A stretch of DNA of 57,497 nt from Prosthecobacter sp. GTDB lineage: Bacteria > Verrucomicrobiota > Verrucomicrobiia > Verrucomicrobiales > Verrucomicrobiaceae. Positions 44,585-52,557 of this stretch are shown piece by piece. A model generated the notes under the pieces. The model did no database searches and was not told where the DNA came from. It worked only from the letters and a program-made list of their open reading frames with translations. The translations under genes and the position numbers were made by a program. Where the stretch lies: NCBI GenBank assembly GCA_030827515.1, contig JAUREI010000005.1, positions 1 to 57,497 on the forward strand, given 5' to 3'. Each line of letters opens with the position of its first letter. Position 1 is the stretch's first letter.

Positions 44585-46066
44585 ATGAAAAAATACCTTC
44601 TCGCCCTCGACCAGGGCACGACCAGCAGCCGCGCCATCGTCTTTGACCGCCGCGGCCGCGTGGTGGCGGTGGCCCAGCGCGAGTTCACCCAGCACTACCC
44701 GCAACCGGGCTGGGTCGAACACGACGCCGAAGAAATCTGGAGCACCCAGCTGCGCACGGCGAAGGAGGCCCTGCGCCGGGCCGGCGCCACGGCGGCCGAT
44801 GTCGTCGCCATTGGCATCACCAACCAACGCGAAACGACCGTCGTCTGGGACCGGCGAACCGGCAAACCGGTCGGCCGCGCCATCGTTTGGCAGGACCGCC
44901 GCACCGCCGGCTTTTGCGATCAACTCAAGGCGCGCGGCGCCGAATCGATGATCCGCCACAAGACCGGGCTCGTCGTCGATGCCTACTTCTCCGCCACCAA
45001 GCTGCGCTGGATCCTCCAGCACACCCCGGGCGCGAAGGCGCTCGCCAAGGCCGGCCACCTCGCCTTTGGCACGATTGATTCCTGGCTGCTCTGGAAGCTG
45101 ACCGAGGGCCGGGTGCACGCCACCGACGTCAGCAACGCCTCGCGCACGATGCTTTATGACATCACCCGCGGCACCTGGGACGACGAGCTGCTCAAGCTCT
45201 TCGGCGTTCCGGCCTCCGTCCTGCCGGAGGTGCGACCCTCGAGCGGTCTGTTTGGCGAAACCCGCCTGCTCGGCGGCAGCCTGCCCATCAGCGGCATCGC
45301 CGGCGACCAGCAGGCCGCGCTGTTTGGCCAGGTCTGCACGAAGCCTGGCATGGTCAAGAACACCTACGGCACCGGCTGCTTCATGCTCATGCACACCGGA
45401 ACGAAACGCATCGCCTCCGGCAACAACCTGCTCACCACGGTCGCCTGGCAACTCGGCGACGCCGCGCCCGAGTTCGCCGTCGAGGGCAGCGTCTTCATTG
45501 CCGGCGCAGTCGTCCAGTGGCTGCGCGACGGCCTCGGCATCATCCGCAAGTCCTCCGAGATCGAGGCGCTGGCGGCCCAGGTGCCGGACACCGGCGGGGT
45601 CCACCTCGTGCCCGCCTTCGCCGGCCTCGGCGCCCCGCACTGGGACCCGCACGCGCGCGGCCTGATCAGCGGCCTGACCCGCGGCACGACGCGCGCCCAC
45701 ATCGCCCGCGCCGCGCTGGAGGGCATCGCCTTTCAGGTGGCCGACATCCTGCAGGCCATGCAGTCCGATGCCGGTGTGCGCCTCCGCGAGCTGCGCGTGG
45801 ATGGCGGCGCCAGCACGAACAACCTGCTGATGCAGTTCCAGGCCGACCTGCTCGGCGTGCCGGTCGTGCGACCCCGGGTCACCGAAACGACGGCCCTCGG
45901 CGCCGCCTACCTCGCCGGCCTCGGTGCCGGCCTGTGGGGAGCGCCTTCCGAAATCGCCAGCCAATGGCGCGCCGAACGCCGCTTCGAGAGCACCCTCAAG
46001 CCCGCGCGGCGCCGTGAACTCATGGCCGGCTGGACCCGCGCACTGGCACGCTGCCGCGGCGATTGA
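44585..46066 (+). CDS. glpK: Glycerol kinase
   Basis: 493 residues, the standard length. The FGGY kinase fold shows [19 protein letters not shown] at the N-terminus, [31 protein letters not shown] and the C-terminal ATP motif region [19 protein letters not shown]. It phosphorylates glycerol to glycerol-3-phosphate with ATP. No glpF or glpD gene is nearby. It converges on the OppC-type permease with 3 bp between stops. Confidence 0.97.
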   Translation: MKKYLLALDQGTTSSRAIVFDRRGRVVAVAQREFTQHYPQPGWVEHDAEEIWSTQLRTAKEALRRAGATAADVVAIGITNQRETTVVWDRRTGKPVGRAIVWQDRRTAGFCDQLKARGAESMIRHKTGLVVDAYFSATKLRWILQHTPGAKALAKAGHLAFGTIDSWLLWKLTEGRVHATDVSNASRTMLYDITRGTWDDELLKLFGVPASVLPEVRPSSGLFGETRLLGGSLPISGIAGDQQAALFGQVCTKPGMVKNTYGTGCFMLMHTGTKRIASGNNLLTTVAWQLGDAAPEFAVEGSVFIAGAVVQWLRDGLGIIRKSSEIEALAAQVPDTGGVHLVPAFAGLGAPHWDPHARGLISGLTRGTTRAHIARAALEGIAFQVADILQAMQSDAGVRLRELRVDGGASTNNLLMQFQADLLGVPVVRPRVTETTALGAAYLAGLGAGLWGAPSEIASQWRAERRFESTLKPARRRELMAGWTRALARCRGD

Positions 46067-46069
46067 CCC

Positions 46070-47056
46070 TCAATCGCCGGAACGCGGATCAAAGGCATCG
46101 CGCAGGCCGTCGCCCAGAAAATTGAGGGCGAGCAGGGTGAGCGACATCAGTGCGGCCGGAAAGGCGAGCAGCCACCACTTGCTCTCGAACGGGTTGATGA
46201 CCTGGGCACCGTCCTTGAGCAGCGAGCCCCAGCTCGCGGCCGGATCCTCAATGCCGAGCCCGAGGAAGCTGAGGAAGGATTCATCGAGGATGACCGCCGG
46301 CAGGGTCAGGGTCAGACAGGTGAGCAGGACCGTGCTGAGATTCGGCAGCAGGTGCCGGCGCAGCAGGCCGGCACGGGTCTGGCCAAGCGCGCGCGAGGCG
46401 GCGACAAAGGTCGTCTCGCGCAACACCAGCACCTGCCCGCGGATGATGCGCGCCATGGTCAGCCACTCGACCAGACCGAGTGCGAGAATCATGACAAGGA
46501 TTTTCGAGTATGGAATGAGCTGGCGCGCACCGGCTTCCATCGACACCCAGCCGGTTGCCTGGGCGCGCAGTCGCAGGCCGTCGAGGCCGTCCTTGAGCAC
46601 GGTGTCAAAGGCGGCGATGAAGATCATGATGAAGAGGATGCGCGGCACGGCGTAGAGCAGGTCGACCACGCGCATCATGAGGGCGTCGATCCGGCCGCCG
46701 CAGAGGCCGCTGATCATGCCCCAGAGACTGCCGATGACGAGCGAGAGCAGGGCGCCCACTAGGCCGACGCCGAGGGAGACACGGGCTCCGCTCAGCAACC
46801 GGTAAAACAGGTCCTGGCCGTTGTTGTCCGTCCCGCAGAGGTGCCAGCCGCCGCCGGCCGCCGGACTGAGCGGTGGCAGGAACAGGCCCTCACCGGTGCC
46901 CTTGAGGTGGCCGGGCAGCAGTGGCGGCCCCACGAGCGCGAAAGCCACCACGACCGCGAGAAACACCAGCGCCACCATCGCCGGTCGATTGCGGCGCACG
47001 CGCGACCAGCCGTCGGGACGGCGGGCGACGGCACGGCTGGCGGCGGCGTCAGGCAT
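46070..47056 (-). CDS. OppC-type ABC transporter permease
   Basis: 328 residues with about six membrane helices and the EAA loop for ATPase contact: RETTFVAASRALGQTRAGLL, then LLRRHLLPNLSTVL. The N-terminal extension and loop GTDNNGQDLFYRLLSGAR are typical of OppC/DppC. It forms the channel of a peptide or related importer with the OppB-type partner, whose gene overlaps its start by 8 bp. No ATPase or binding-protein gene is adjacent in the window. Substrate unknown. Confidence 0.9.
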   Translation of the reverse strand: MPDAAASRAVARRPDGWSRVRRNRPAMVALVFLAVVVAFALVGPPLLPGHLKGTGEGLFLPPLSPAAGGGWHLCGTDNNGQDLFYRLLSGARVSLGVGLVGALLSLVIGSLWGMISGLCGGRIDALMMRVVDLLYAVPRILFIMIFIAAFDTVLKDGLDGLRLRAQATGWVSMEAGARQLIPYSKILVMILALGLVEWLTMARIIRGQVLVLRETTFVAASRALGQTRAGLLRRHLLPNLSTVLLTCLTLTLPAVILDESFLSFLGLGIEDPAASWGSLLKDGAQVINPFESKWWLLAFPAALMSLTLLALNFLGDGLRDAFDPRSGD

Positions 47057-47969
47057 GGAGTTGGATGCGCTTGTCGAGCACGCGGTATATCAGGTCGACG
47101 ACGAGGTTGAAGAAGACCAGCAGGGTGCAGTAGACGACGACCGCGCCGCAGAGCAGGAAGGCGTCGCGATTCTGAATGGCGTTGACGAACAGGCCGCCGG
47201 CCCCGGAGATGTTGAAGACACTTTCGACGACCATCGATCCGGTCAGCAGGTGTGCCGCCAGCGGCCCGAGGAAGGTGACCACCGGCAGCAGGGCCGGCTT
47301 CATCGCGTGACGCACCAGCGCCCGGGCATCGGAAAGGCCCTTGGCGCGCGCGGTGCGCAGAAAATCGCTGCGCAGGACATCCAGCAGGCTGTTGCGCATG
47401 AGGCGCGCAACGTAGGCGGTGTAGGGCGCGGCAAGGCAAATCGCGGGCAGGATGACCTGCACCGGGTCGCCCCAGCCGCCCACCGGCAGCCAGCCCAGCC
47501 AGAGGGCAAAGACGGCGATCAGCGCCGGACCGGTGATGAAGGAGGGCAGCGACACGGCAAACAGGGCGCCGGCCATGGCCAGCCAGTCGACCGGCGTGTC
47601 ACGGCGCAGGGCCGCCAGGGCACCGATGAAGACGCCGAGCCCGCTGGCGATCAGAAAGGCGACCCCGCCCAGCTGCAGGGACACCGGCAGTTTCTGCGCG
47701 AGGATTTCAGCGACCGTCCAGTCGCGATACTTGAAGGACACGCGCAGGTCACCGCGCGCCAGGTCGCCGAGATAGGCGGTGTACTGCTGCCAGAGACTGC
47801 CGTTGAGCTTGTATTTGGCAAGCAGCGCCTCCTGGACCTGGGCCGAGGCCAGCTTTTCCCGATCGAACGGACCGCCCGGCAGCGAGCGGGTGAGCAGGAA
47901 GGTGAGCGACACCGCACAGAACAGCACCAGCAGGCTGCTCAGGACGCGGCGGAGGAGGAAGGCGGCCAT
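47049..47969 (-). CDS. OppB-type ABC transporter permease
   Basis: 306 residues from the ATG at 47969 (MAAFLLRRVLSSLLVLF); ATGs at 47978 and 47981 are alternatives. It has TM1, a long periplasmic loop (FDREKLASAQVQEALLAKYK) and the EAA motif FLRTARAKGLSDARALVRHA, as in OppB/DppB. It pairs with the OppC-type permease downstream and lies 63 bp after the DUF1501 gene on the same strand. Confidence 0.9.
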   Translation of the reverse strand: MAAFLLRRVLSSLLVLFCAVSLTFLLTRSLPGGPFDREKLASAQVQEALLAKYKLNGSLWQQYTAYLGDLARGDLRVSFKYRDWTVAEILAQKLPVSLQLGGVAFLIASGLGVFIGALAALRRDTPVDWLAMAGALFAVSLPSFITGPALIAVFALWLGWLPVGGWGDPVQVILPAICLAAPYTAYVARLMRNSLLDVLRSDFLRTARAKGLSDARALVRHAMKPALLPVVTFLGPLAAHLLTGSMVVESVFNISGAGGLFVNAIQNRDAFLLCGAVVVYCTLLVFFNLVVDLIYRVLDKRIQLHA

Positions 47970-48032
47970 CTCCGGCATCATGGAGGCGACCGGTGCGGCG
48001 GGCAAGCGCGGCAAAAGCGCTTGCCGGTGGCC

Positions 48033-49499
48033 TCAGGCCAGCACCGCCTTCACCGGGTGATGCGGCTCGACCCCGGTCAGGCGCTGGTCGAGCCCCTGGA
48101 ACTTGAAGCTGAAACGCTCGTGATCGATGCCCATCAGGTGGAGGATGGTGGCGTTGAGGTCGTTGATGTGGACGGGATCCTTGACGATGTTGTAGCTGAA
48201 GTCGTCGGTCTCGCCGTGCACGACGCCGCCCTGGACGCCGCCGCCGGCCATCCACATGCAGAAATTGCGCGGATGATGGTCGCGGCCGTAGTTGTCCTTG
48301 GTCAGCGTGCCCTGGGAATAGACCGTGCGACCAAACTCGCCGCCCCAGACGACGAGGGTGTCCTGCAGCAGGCCGCGCTGCTTCAGGTCCATGACGAGCG
48401 CCGCGGTGGCCTGGTCGGTGTCCTTGATCTGGCCGCGCAGCAGGCGCGGCAGGTTGTTGTGCTGGTCCCAGCCGCGGTGCAGGATTTGCACGACGCGGGT
48501 GCCGCGCTCAATGAGCCGGCGCGCCAGGATGGCGCTGTGGGCGTAGCTGCCCGGACGGTGCACGTCCTCGCCATACATCTCCAGCGTCGCCTTGCTCTCG
48601 CCCTGAAGGTCGGTGAGTTCCGGCACGCTGCTCTGCATGCGGAAGGCCATTTCGTAATTGGCGATGCGCGTGCGGATGTCGGGATCGCCGATCCGCGCGT
48701 GGTTGATGTCGTTGAGCCGGTTGAGGGCGTCGAGCATGGCCCGGCGGTCGCCGGGGGCGACGCCCGGCGGGTTCTTGACATACAGCACCGGATCGCCCTG
48801 CCCGCGCAGCGCCACGCCGGTGTACTGGGTGGGCAGGAACCCGCTGCTCCACATGCGCGTGAACAGCGCCTGGGCCTGGCTCTCCTTGGGGAAGCTCGGG
48901 GTGAAGACGACAAAGGCCGGCAGGTCGTTGCTCTCACTGCCAAGGCCGTAGGCCAGCCAGGAACCGAGGCTCGCCTTGCCGGGCACTTCGCTGCCGGTCA
49001 TGACGAAGGTGCAGGCCGGGTCATGATTGATGGCGCTGGTGTGGACGGATTTGATCAGGGCAATCTCGTCGACGATTTTCGCGGTGTGCGGCATCAGCTC
49101 GCTCACCCACATGCCGCTCTGGCCGTGCGGCTTGAACTCAAACATCGACGGCGCCACCGGCAGGCGCGCCTGGCCGCTGGTCATGGTCGTGATGCGCTGT
49201 CCCTGGCGAACGCTGTCGGGCAGGTCCTTGTCGAAGTGCGCCCGCAGTTGCGGCTTGTGGTCCCACAGGTCGAGCTGCGAGGGCGCGCCATTCATGTGCA
49301 GGTAGATCAGCCGCTTCGCCTTCGGGGCAAAATGCGGCAGGCCCGGCAGCGGCGCGTGCACCGCGCCCTCAGCGGGCGCGCCGGCGGCGAAATCCCGGCC
49401 CATCATCGAGGCCAGGGCGATGCTGCCCGCGCGCAGGCCCATCTGGCCAAAGAAACGGCGGCGCGTCTGCAGGAGGTGATGTTCGAACAAGGGGTCCAT
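48033..49499 (-). CDS. Second DUF1501-domain protein
   Basis: 488 residues. A twin-arginine-like N-terminus ([20 protein letters not shown]) is followed by [54 protein letters not shown] and [15 protein letters not shown] with [10 protein letters not shown]. It has the same domain as the protein at 20579-22006 but is clearly diverged. No DUF1549/DUF1553 partner gene is seen. It is followed on the same strand by the OppB/OppC permease pair and is divergent from the DUF1080 lipoprotein. Confidence 0.9.
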   Translation of the reverse strand: MDPLFEHHLLQTRRRFFGQMGLRAGSIALASMMGRDFAAGAPAEGAVHAPLPGLPHFAPKAKRLIYLHMNGAPSQLDLWDHKPQLRAHFDKDLPDSVRQGQRITTMTSGQARLPVAPSMFEFKPHGQSGMWVSELMPHTAKIVDEIALIKSVHTSAINHDPACTFVMTGSEVPGKASLGSWLAYGLGSESNDLPAFVVFTPSFPKESQAQALFTRMWSSGFLPTQYTGVALRGQGDPVLYVKNPPGVAPGDRRAMLDALNRLNDINHARIGDPDIRTRIANYEMAFRMQSSVPELTDLQGESKATLEMYGEDVHRPGSYAHSAILARRLIERGTRVVQILHRGWDQHNNLPRLLRGQIKDTDQATAALVMDLKQRGLLQDTLVVWGGEFGRTVYSQGTLTKDNYGRDHHPRNFCMWMAGGGVQGGVVHGETDDFSYNIVKDPVHINDLNATILHLMGIDHERFSFKFQGLDQRLTGVEPHHPVKAVLA

Positions 49500-49642
49500 T
49501 CCCCCTCCAATACGCCGCGGCAGACCCGCGACTATCCTTTGAGGGCTCCGAAACCCCGCGCCAACCCCGCAAAAAAGCCCCGGCGCCCTGCTTGTCAGGC
49601 CCGGCGAAGGATGGCAGGGAGTGCAACCGTAAACCTACGCCC

Positions 49643-50830
49643 ATGAGAATCGCCCTCGCCGCCGCCTGCCTTGCCCTGCTCGCCGCCTGCAAGCCGGACC
49701 CCAACGCCGGCTTCAAGCCGCTGTTCAACGACAACGACCTCGAAGGCTGGGTCAACATCAACTGCGCGCCCGAAACCTGGAGCATCAAGGACGGCGTCGT
49801 GTCCTGCACCGGCAAGCCGATCGGCGCCCTGCGCACCGAGCGCCAGTATGAAAACTTCATTCTCGAGATCGAATGGCGCCACCTCAGCGAAGCCGGCAAC
49901 TCCGGGGTCTTCGTCTGGGGCACCCCGATCAACAGCCCCGGCGTGCCCTTCCTGCGCGGCATCGAGGTCCAGGTCCTCGACAACGGCTACCAGAAGAAGG
50001 CCGACCCGAAGAAGCCCAAATGGTTCACCACCCATGGCGACGTCTTCCCGATCCACGGCGCCACCATGGAGCCGCATGGCGAGCACAGCGGCATGCGCAG
50101 CTTCCCCTCCGAGGAGCGCAGCCGGCCCAGCCCCGACTGGAACCACTACCGCATCGAGGCCAACAACGGCCGCATCACGCTCGCCGTGAACGGCAAGGTC
50201 GTCAGTGGCGGCGACCAGTGCAACTACCGCAAGGGTTACCTCGCCCTGGAGTCCGAGGGCGCGCCCGTCGAGTTCCGCAACGGCCGCATCAAGGAACTGC
50301 CCTCCACGAATGCCCCCGCCGACCAGACCGCCCCGCTCGACGAGGGCTGGAAAAGCCTCTACACCGGCACCGATTTCCGCGGCTGGAAGGTGCCCGCCGC
50401 GGGGGGCGACAAATGGCAGAGCGCCGACTGGCAGATCCAGCTCAAGGAGGGCCAGACCGGCCCGGCTCTCTGGTCCGAGGCCGAATACGGCGACTGCGAG
50501 GTCGTCTGCGACGTCCTCCTGCCCAAGGGCACCGACCTCGCCAAGCCGGCCGCCGGGCTCTGCCTGCGCGGTCACAGCCATCCCGTCGTCATGTTCGGTC
50601 AGGGCGAAGCCCCCGTCGTGCTGGGCACCGACCAGCTCACCGTCGGCAAATGGTATCGCATCAAGGCCCGCCTGCAGGGCGACCAGTTGAGCGTCCGCAT
50701 CAGCGAAGCCGCCGACGCCAACCCGCGAACCTTTGAGGCGAAGGTGGACCGCAACCCGCGTGGCTCGGTCGGCCTGGCCGACCTCGCCCAGCCGGTCCAT
50801 TACGGTAACATCCTCGTTCGCGAGCTCTGA
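49643..50830 (+). CDS. Lipoprotein with two DUF1080 (3-keto-disaccharide hydrolase) domains
   Basis: 395 residues from the ATG at 49643. The N-terminus MRIALAAACLALLAACKPDP has a lipobox ending at Cys17. Domain 1 (about 22-215) begins FKPLFNDNDLEGWVNINCAP and includes FILEIEWRHLSEAGNSGVFV. Domain 2 (about 228-395) begins GWKSLYTGTDFRGWKVPAAG, is more diverged, and ends VHYGNILVREL. DUF1080 members of the PVC group are concanavalin-like folds, and some act on 3-keto-glycosides made by exported Gfo/Idh enzymes. The lipid anchor places it at a membrane surface. It is divergent from the second DUF1501 gene. Confidence 0.9.
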   Translation: MRIALAAACLALLAACKPDPNAGFKPLFNDNDLEGWVNINCAPETWSIKDGVVSCTGKPIGALRTERQYENFILEIEWRHLSEAGNSGVFVWGTPINSPGVPFLRGIEVQVLDNGYQKKADPKKPKWFTTHGDVFPIHGATMEPHGEHSGMRSFPSEERSRPSPDWNHYRIEANNGRITLAVNGKVVSGGDQCNYRKGYLALESEGAPVEFRNGRIKELPSTNAPADQTAPLDEGWKSLYTGTDFRGWKVPAAGGDKWQSADWQIQLKEGQTGPALWSEAEYGDCEVVCDVLLPKGTDLAKPAAGLCLRGHSHPVVMFGQGEAPVVLGTDQLTVGKWYRIKARLQGDQLSVRISEAADANPRTFEAKVDRNPRGSVGLADLAQPVHYGNILVREL

Positions 50831-50905
50831 CGGTCATCCGGCCGTGTCACGGCGACGGCGCATTCTTCCGGTTGATTGCGCGCCGGGCGAATCGTATGGC
50901 GTGGC

Positions 50906-52501
50906 ATGCTTCGCGCCGCGACCTCCCCCGCCCTGACGCTCCTTTGCAGCCTGCTGACTCTCCTGGTGCTGTCCGCCAGCCCCCTCGCCGCCTCACCCGC
51001 CGGCGGCCAGAAACCGGCCTTCGAGGGCCACGACCAGCTCGCCCATTTTCCCCGGCCGCTGGCCACCTACAACGATCAGGCCGAGGCGAGCACGCGGGTG
51101 AAGATCATGTCACGCGCGGCGAAGGAGCCCTTCAACGTCGCCGCCACCGTCATCTTCGGCCTGGCCATCCTGCACACCTTCGCCTCCGGCTTCTTCCGCA
51201 AGTGGGCGCACACGGTGGAGCACCATCATCAGGAGAAGATCGAGCGCGAACGCCGCACCGCCCGCCACAAGCCGCAGGACGATGCCGAGGACGATGTCTC
51301 CTTCGGCGCCACCATGCTGCACTTCCTGGGTGAGGTCGAGGTGGTCTTCGGAATCTGGGTGATCGCCCTGATGGGCGCCGGCGTGTATTTCCACTCCTGG
51401 CATGACGTCCAAAACTACCTCGGCCACGACGTCATCTTCACCGAACCGCTGTTCGTCGTCGTCATCATGGCCATCGCCGCCTCACGGCCGGTCATCCAGT
51501 TCGCGGAAAAGTGCGTGGCCGCGATCGCCTCGCTCGGCGGCGGCACGGTTGCCAGCTGGTGGCTCGCCGTCCTCACCCTCGGCCCGCTGCTCGGTTCCTT
51601 CATCACCGAACCGGCCGCCATGACCATCTCGGCCATGATCCTGGCGCGCAAAATCTATCCGCTGCGCCCCAGCAACAAGCTCGCCTACGGCACCCTCGGC
51701 CTGCTCTTTGTGCATGTCTCCATCGGCGGCACCATGACCCACTTCGCCGCACCTCCCATCCTCATGGTGGCCACCATCTGGCAGTGGACCACGCCCTTTG
51801 TCTTCCTCTCCATCGGCTGGAAGTGCGTGATCGCCATCGTCGTCAGCAACCTTCTGTATTTCCTCGCCTTCCGCAGGGAACTCGCCGAACTCGACCACCG
51901 CGCCCATCCGCAGGAGGGCGAGAGCCGCCTGCTGCGCTGGGCCGACCGCGAGGATCCGGTGCCGGCCTCCATCACTCTCGTGCACCTCGGTTTCCTCGCC
52001 TGGACCGTCCTGAGCAGCCACTATCCGGCGATGTTCCTCGGCGGGTTCCTGTTCTTCATCGCCTTCGTCGAGGCCACACGCCATCACCAGAACTTCATCG
52101 GCCTGCGCTCGCCCATCCTCGTCGGCTTCTTCCTCGGTGCCCTCGTCATTCACGGCCGCTGCCAGTCCTGGTGGATCGAACCCCTGCTCACCAGCGGCAT
52201 GCCGGAATGGATCCTTCTGCTCGGCTCCGCCTTCCTCACCGCCTTCAACGACAACGCCGCCATCACCTTCCTCGCCTCGCAGGCCCCCGGCCTGACCGAC
52301 CTCGCCAAATATGCGGTCGTGGCCGGAGCGGTCGCCGGTGGCGGTCTGACCGTCATCGCCAACGCGCCCAACCCCGCCGGCCAGGCCATCCTCGGCCGCT
52401 TCTTCAAGGGCGGTGTCTCCGCCGCCAAGCTCGCCCTCGGTGCCGCCATTCCCACCGCGGTTGTCCTCACCATCCTGCTGATTCTCCGGGCGGGCGCCTG
52501 A
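50906..52501 (+). CDS. Putative Na+/H+ antiporter
   Basis: 531 residues from the ATG at 50906; an upstream TTG at 50876 is less likely. A leader (LTLLCSLLTLLVLSASPLAAS) and about a dozen membrane helices are visible. Conserved-looking stretches are FNVAATVIFGLAILHTFASG, GPLLGSFITEPAAMTISAMI, MTHFAAPPILMVA and the late FLTAFNDNAAITFLASQAPG. This matches the putative Na+/H+ antiporter family (PF07399). It would exchange sodium for protons at the inner membrane; transport has been inferred for the family. It lies upstream of the M28 peptidase gene on the same strand. Confidence 0.87.
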   Translation: MLRAATSPALTLLCSLLTLLVLSASPLAASPAGGQKPAFEGHDQLAHFPRPLATYNDQAEASTRVKIMSRAAKEPFNVAATVIFGLAILHTFASGFFRKWAHTVEHHHQEKIERERRTARHKPQDDAEDDVSFGATMLHFLGEVEVVFGIWVIALMGAGVYFHSWHDVQNYLGHDVIFTEPLFVVVIMAIAASRPVIQFAEKCVAAIASLGGGTVASWWLAVLTLGPLLGSFITEPAAMTISAMILARKIYPLRPSNKLAYGTLGLLFVHVSIGGTMTHFAAPPILMVATIWQWTTPFVFLSIGWKCVIAIVVSNLLYFLAFRRELAELDHRAHPQEGESRLLRWADREDPVPASITLVHLGFLAWTVLSSHYPAMFLGGFLFFIAFVEATRHHQNFIGLRSPILVGFFLGALVIHGRCQSWWIEPLLTSGMPEWILLLGSAFLTAFNDNAAITFLASQAPGLTDLAKYAVVAGAVAGGGLTVIANAPNPAGQAILGRFFKGGVSAAKLALGAAIPTAVVLTILLILRAGA

Positions 52502-52557
52502 TCCGCGCTGTTGCCTGCGTGCAGAAGCCGCCGTGCGGCGTATATAGGGGGTCCGCC

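Noticed and set aside
43262-45964. 900-codon minus-strand frame opposite the protease pair and glpK
   Set aside because: It crosses three intergenic boundaries of well-identified plus-strand genes and shows Ala/Gly/Val/Glu-rich shadow composition.
46821-49646. 941-codon plus-strand frame opposite the Opp and DUF1501 genes
   Set aside because: Same reasoning; the minus-strand genes have clear family motifs.
52527-52539. Small hairpin GCCGC/GCGGC before the M28 peptidase gene
   Set aside because: A 5-bp GC hairpin without T-tract is expected by chance at this GC content.
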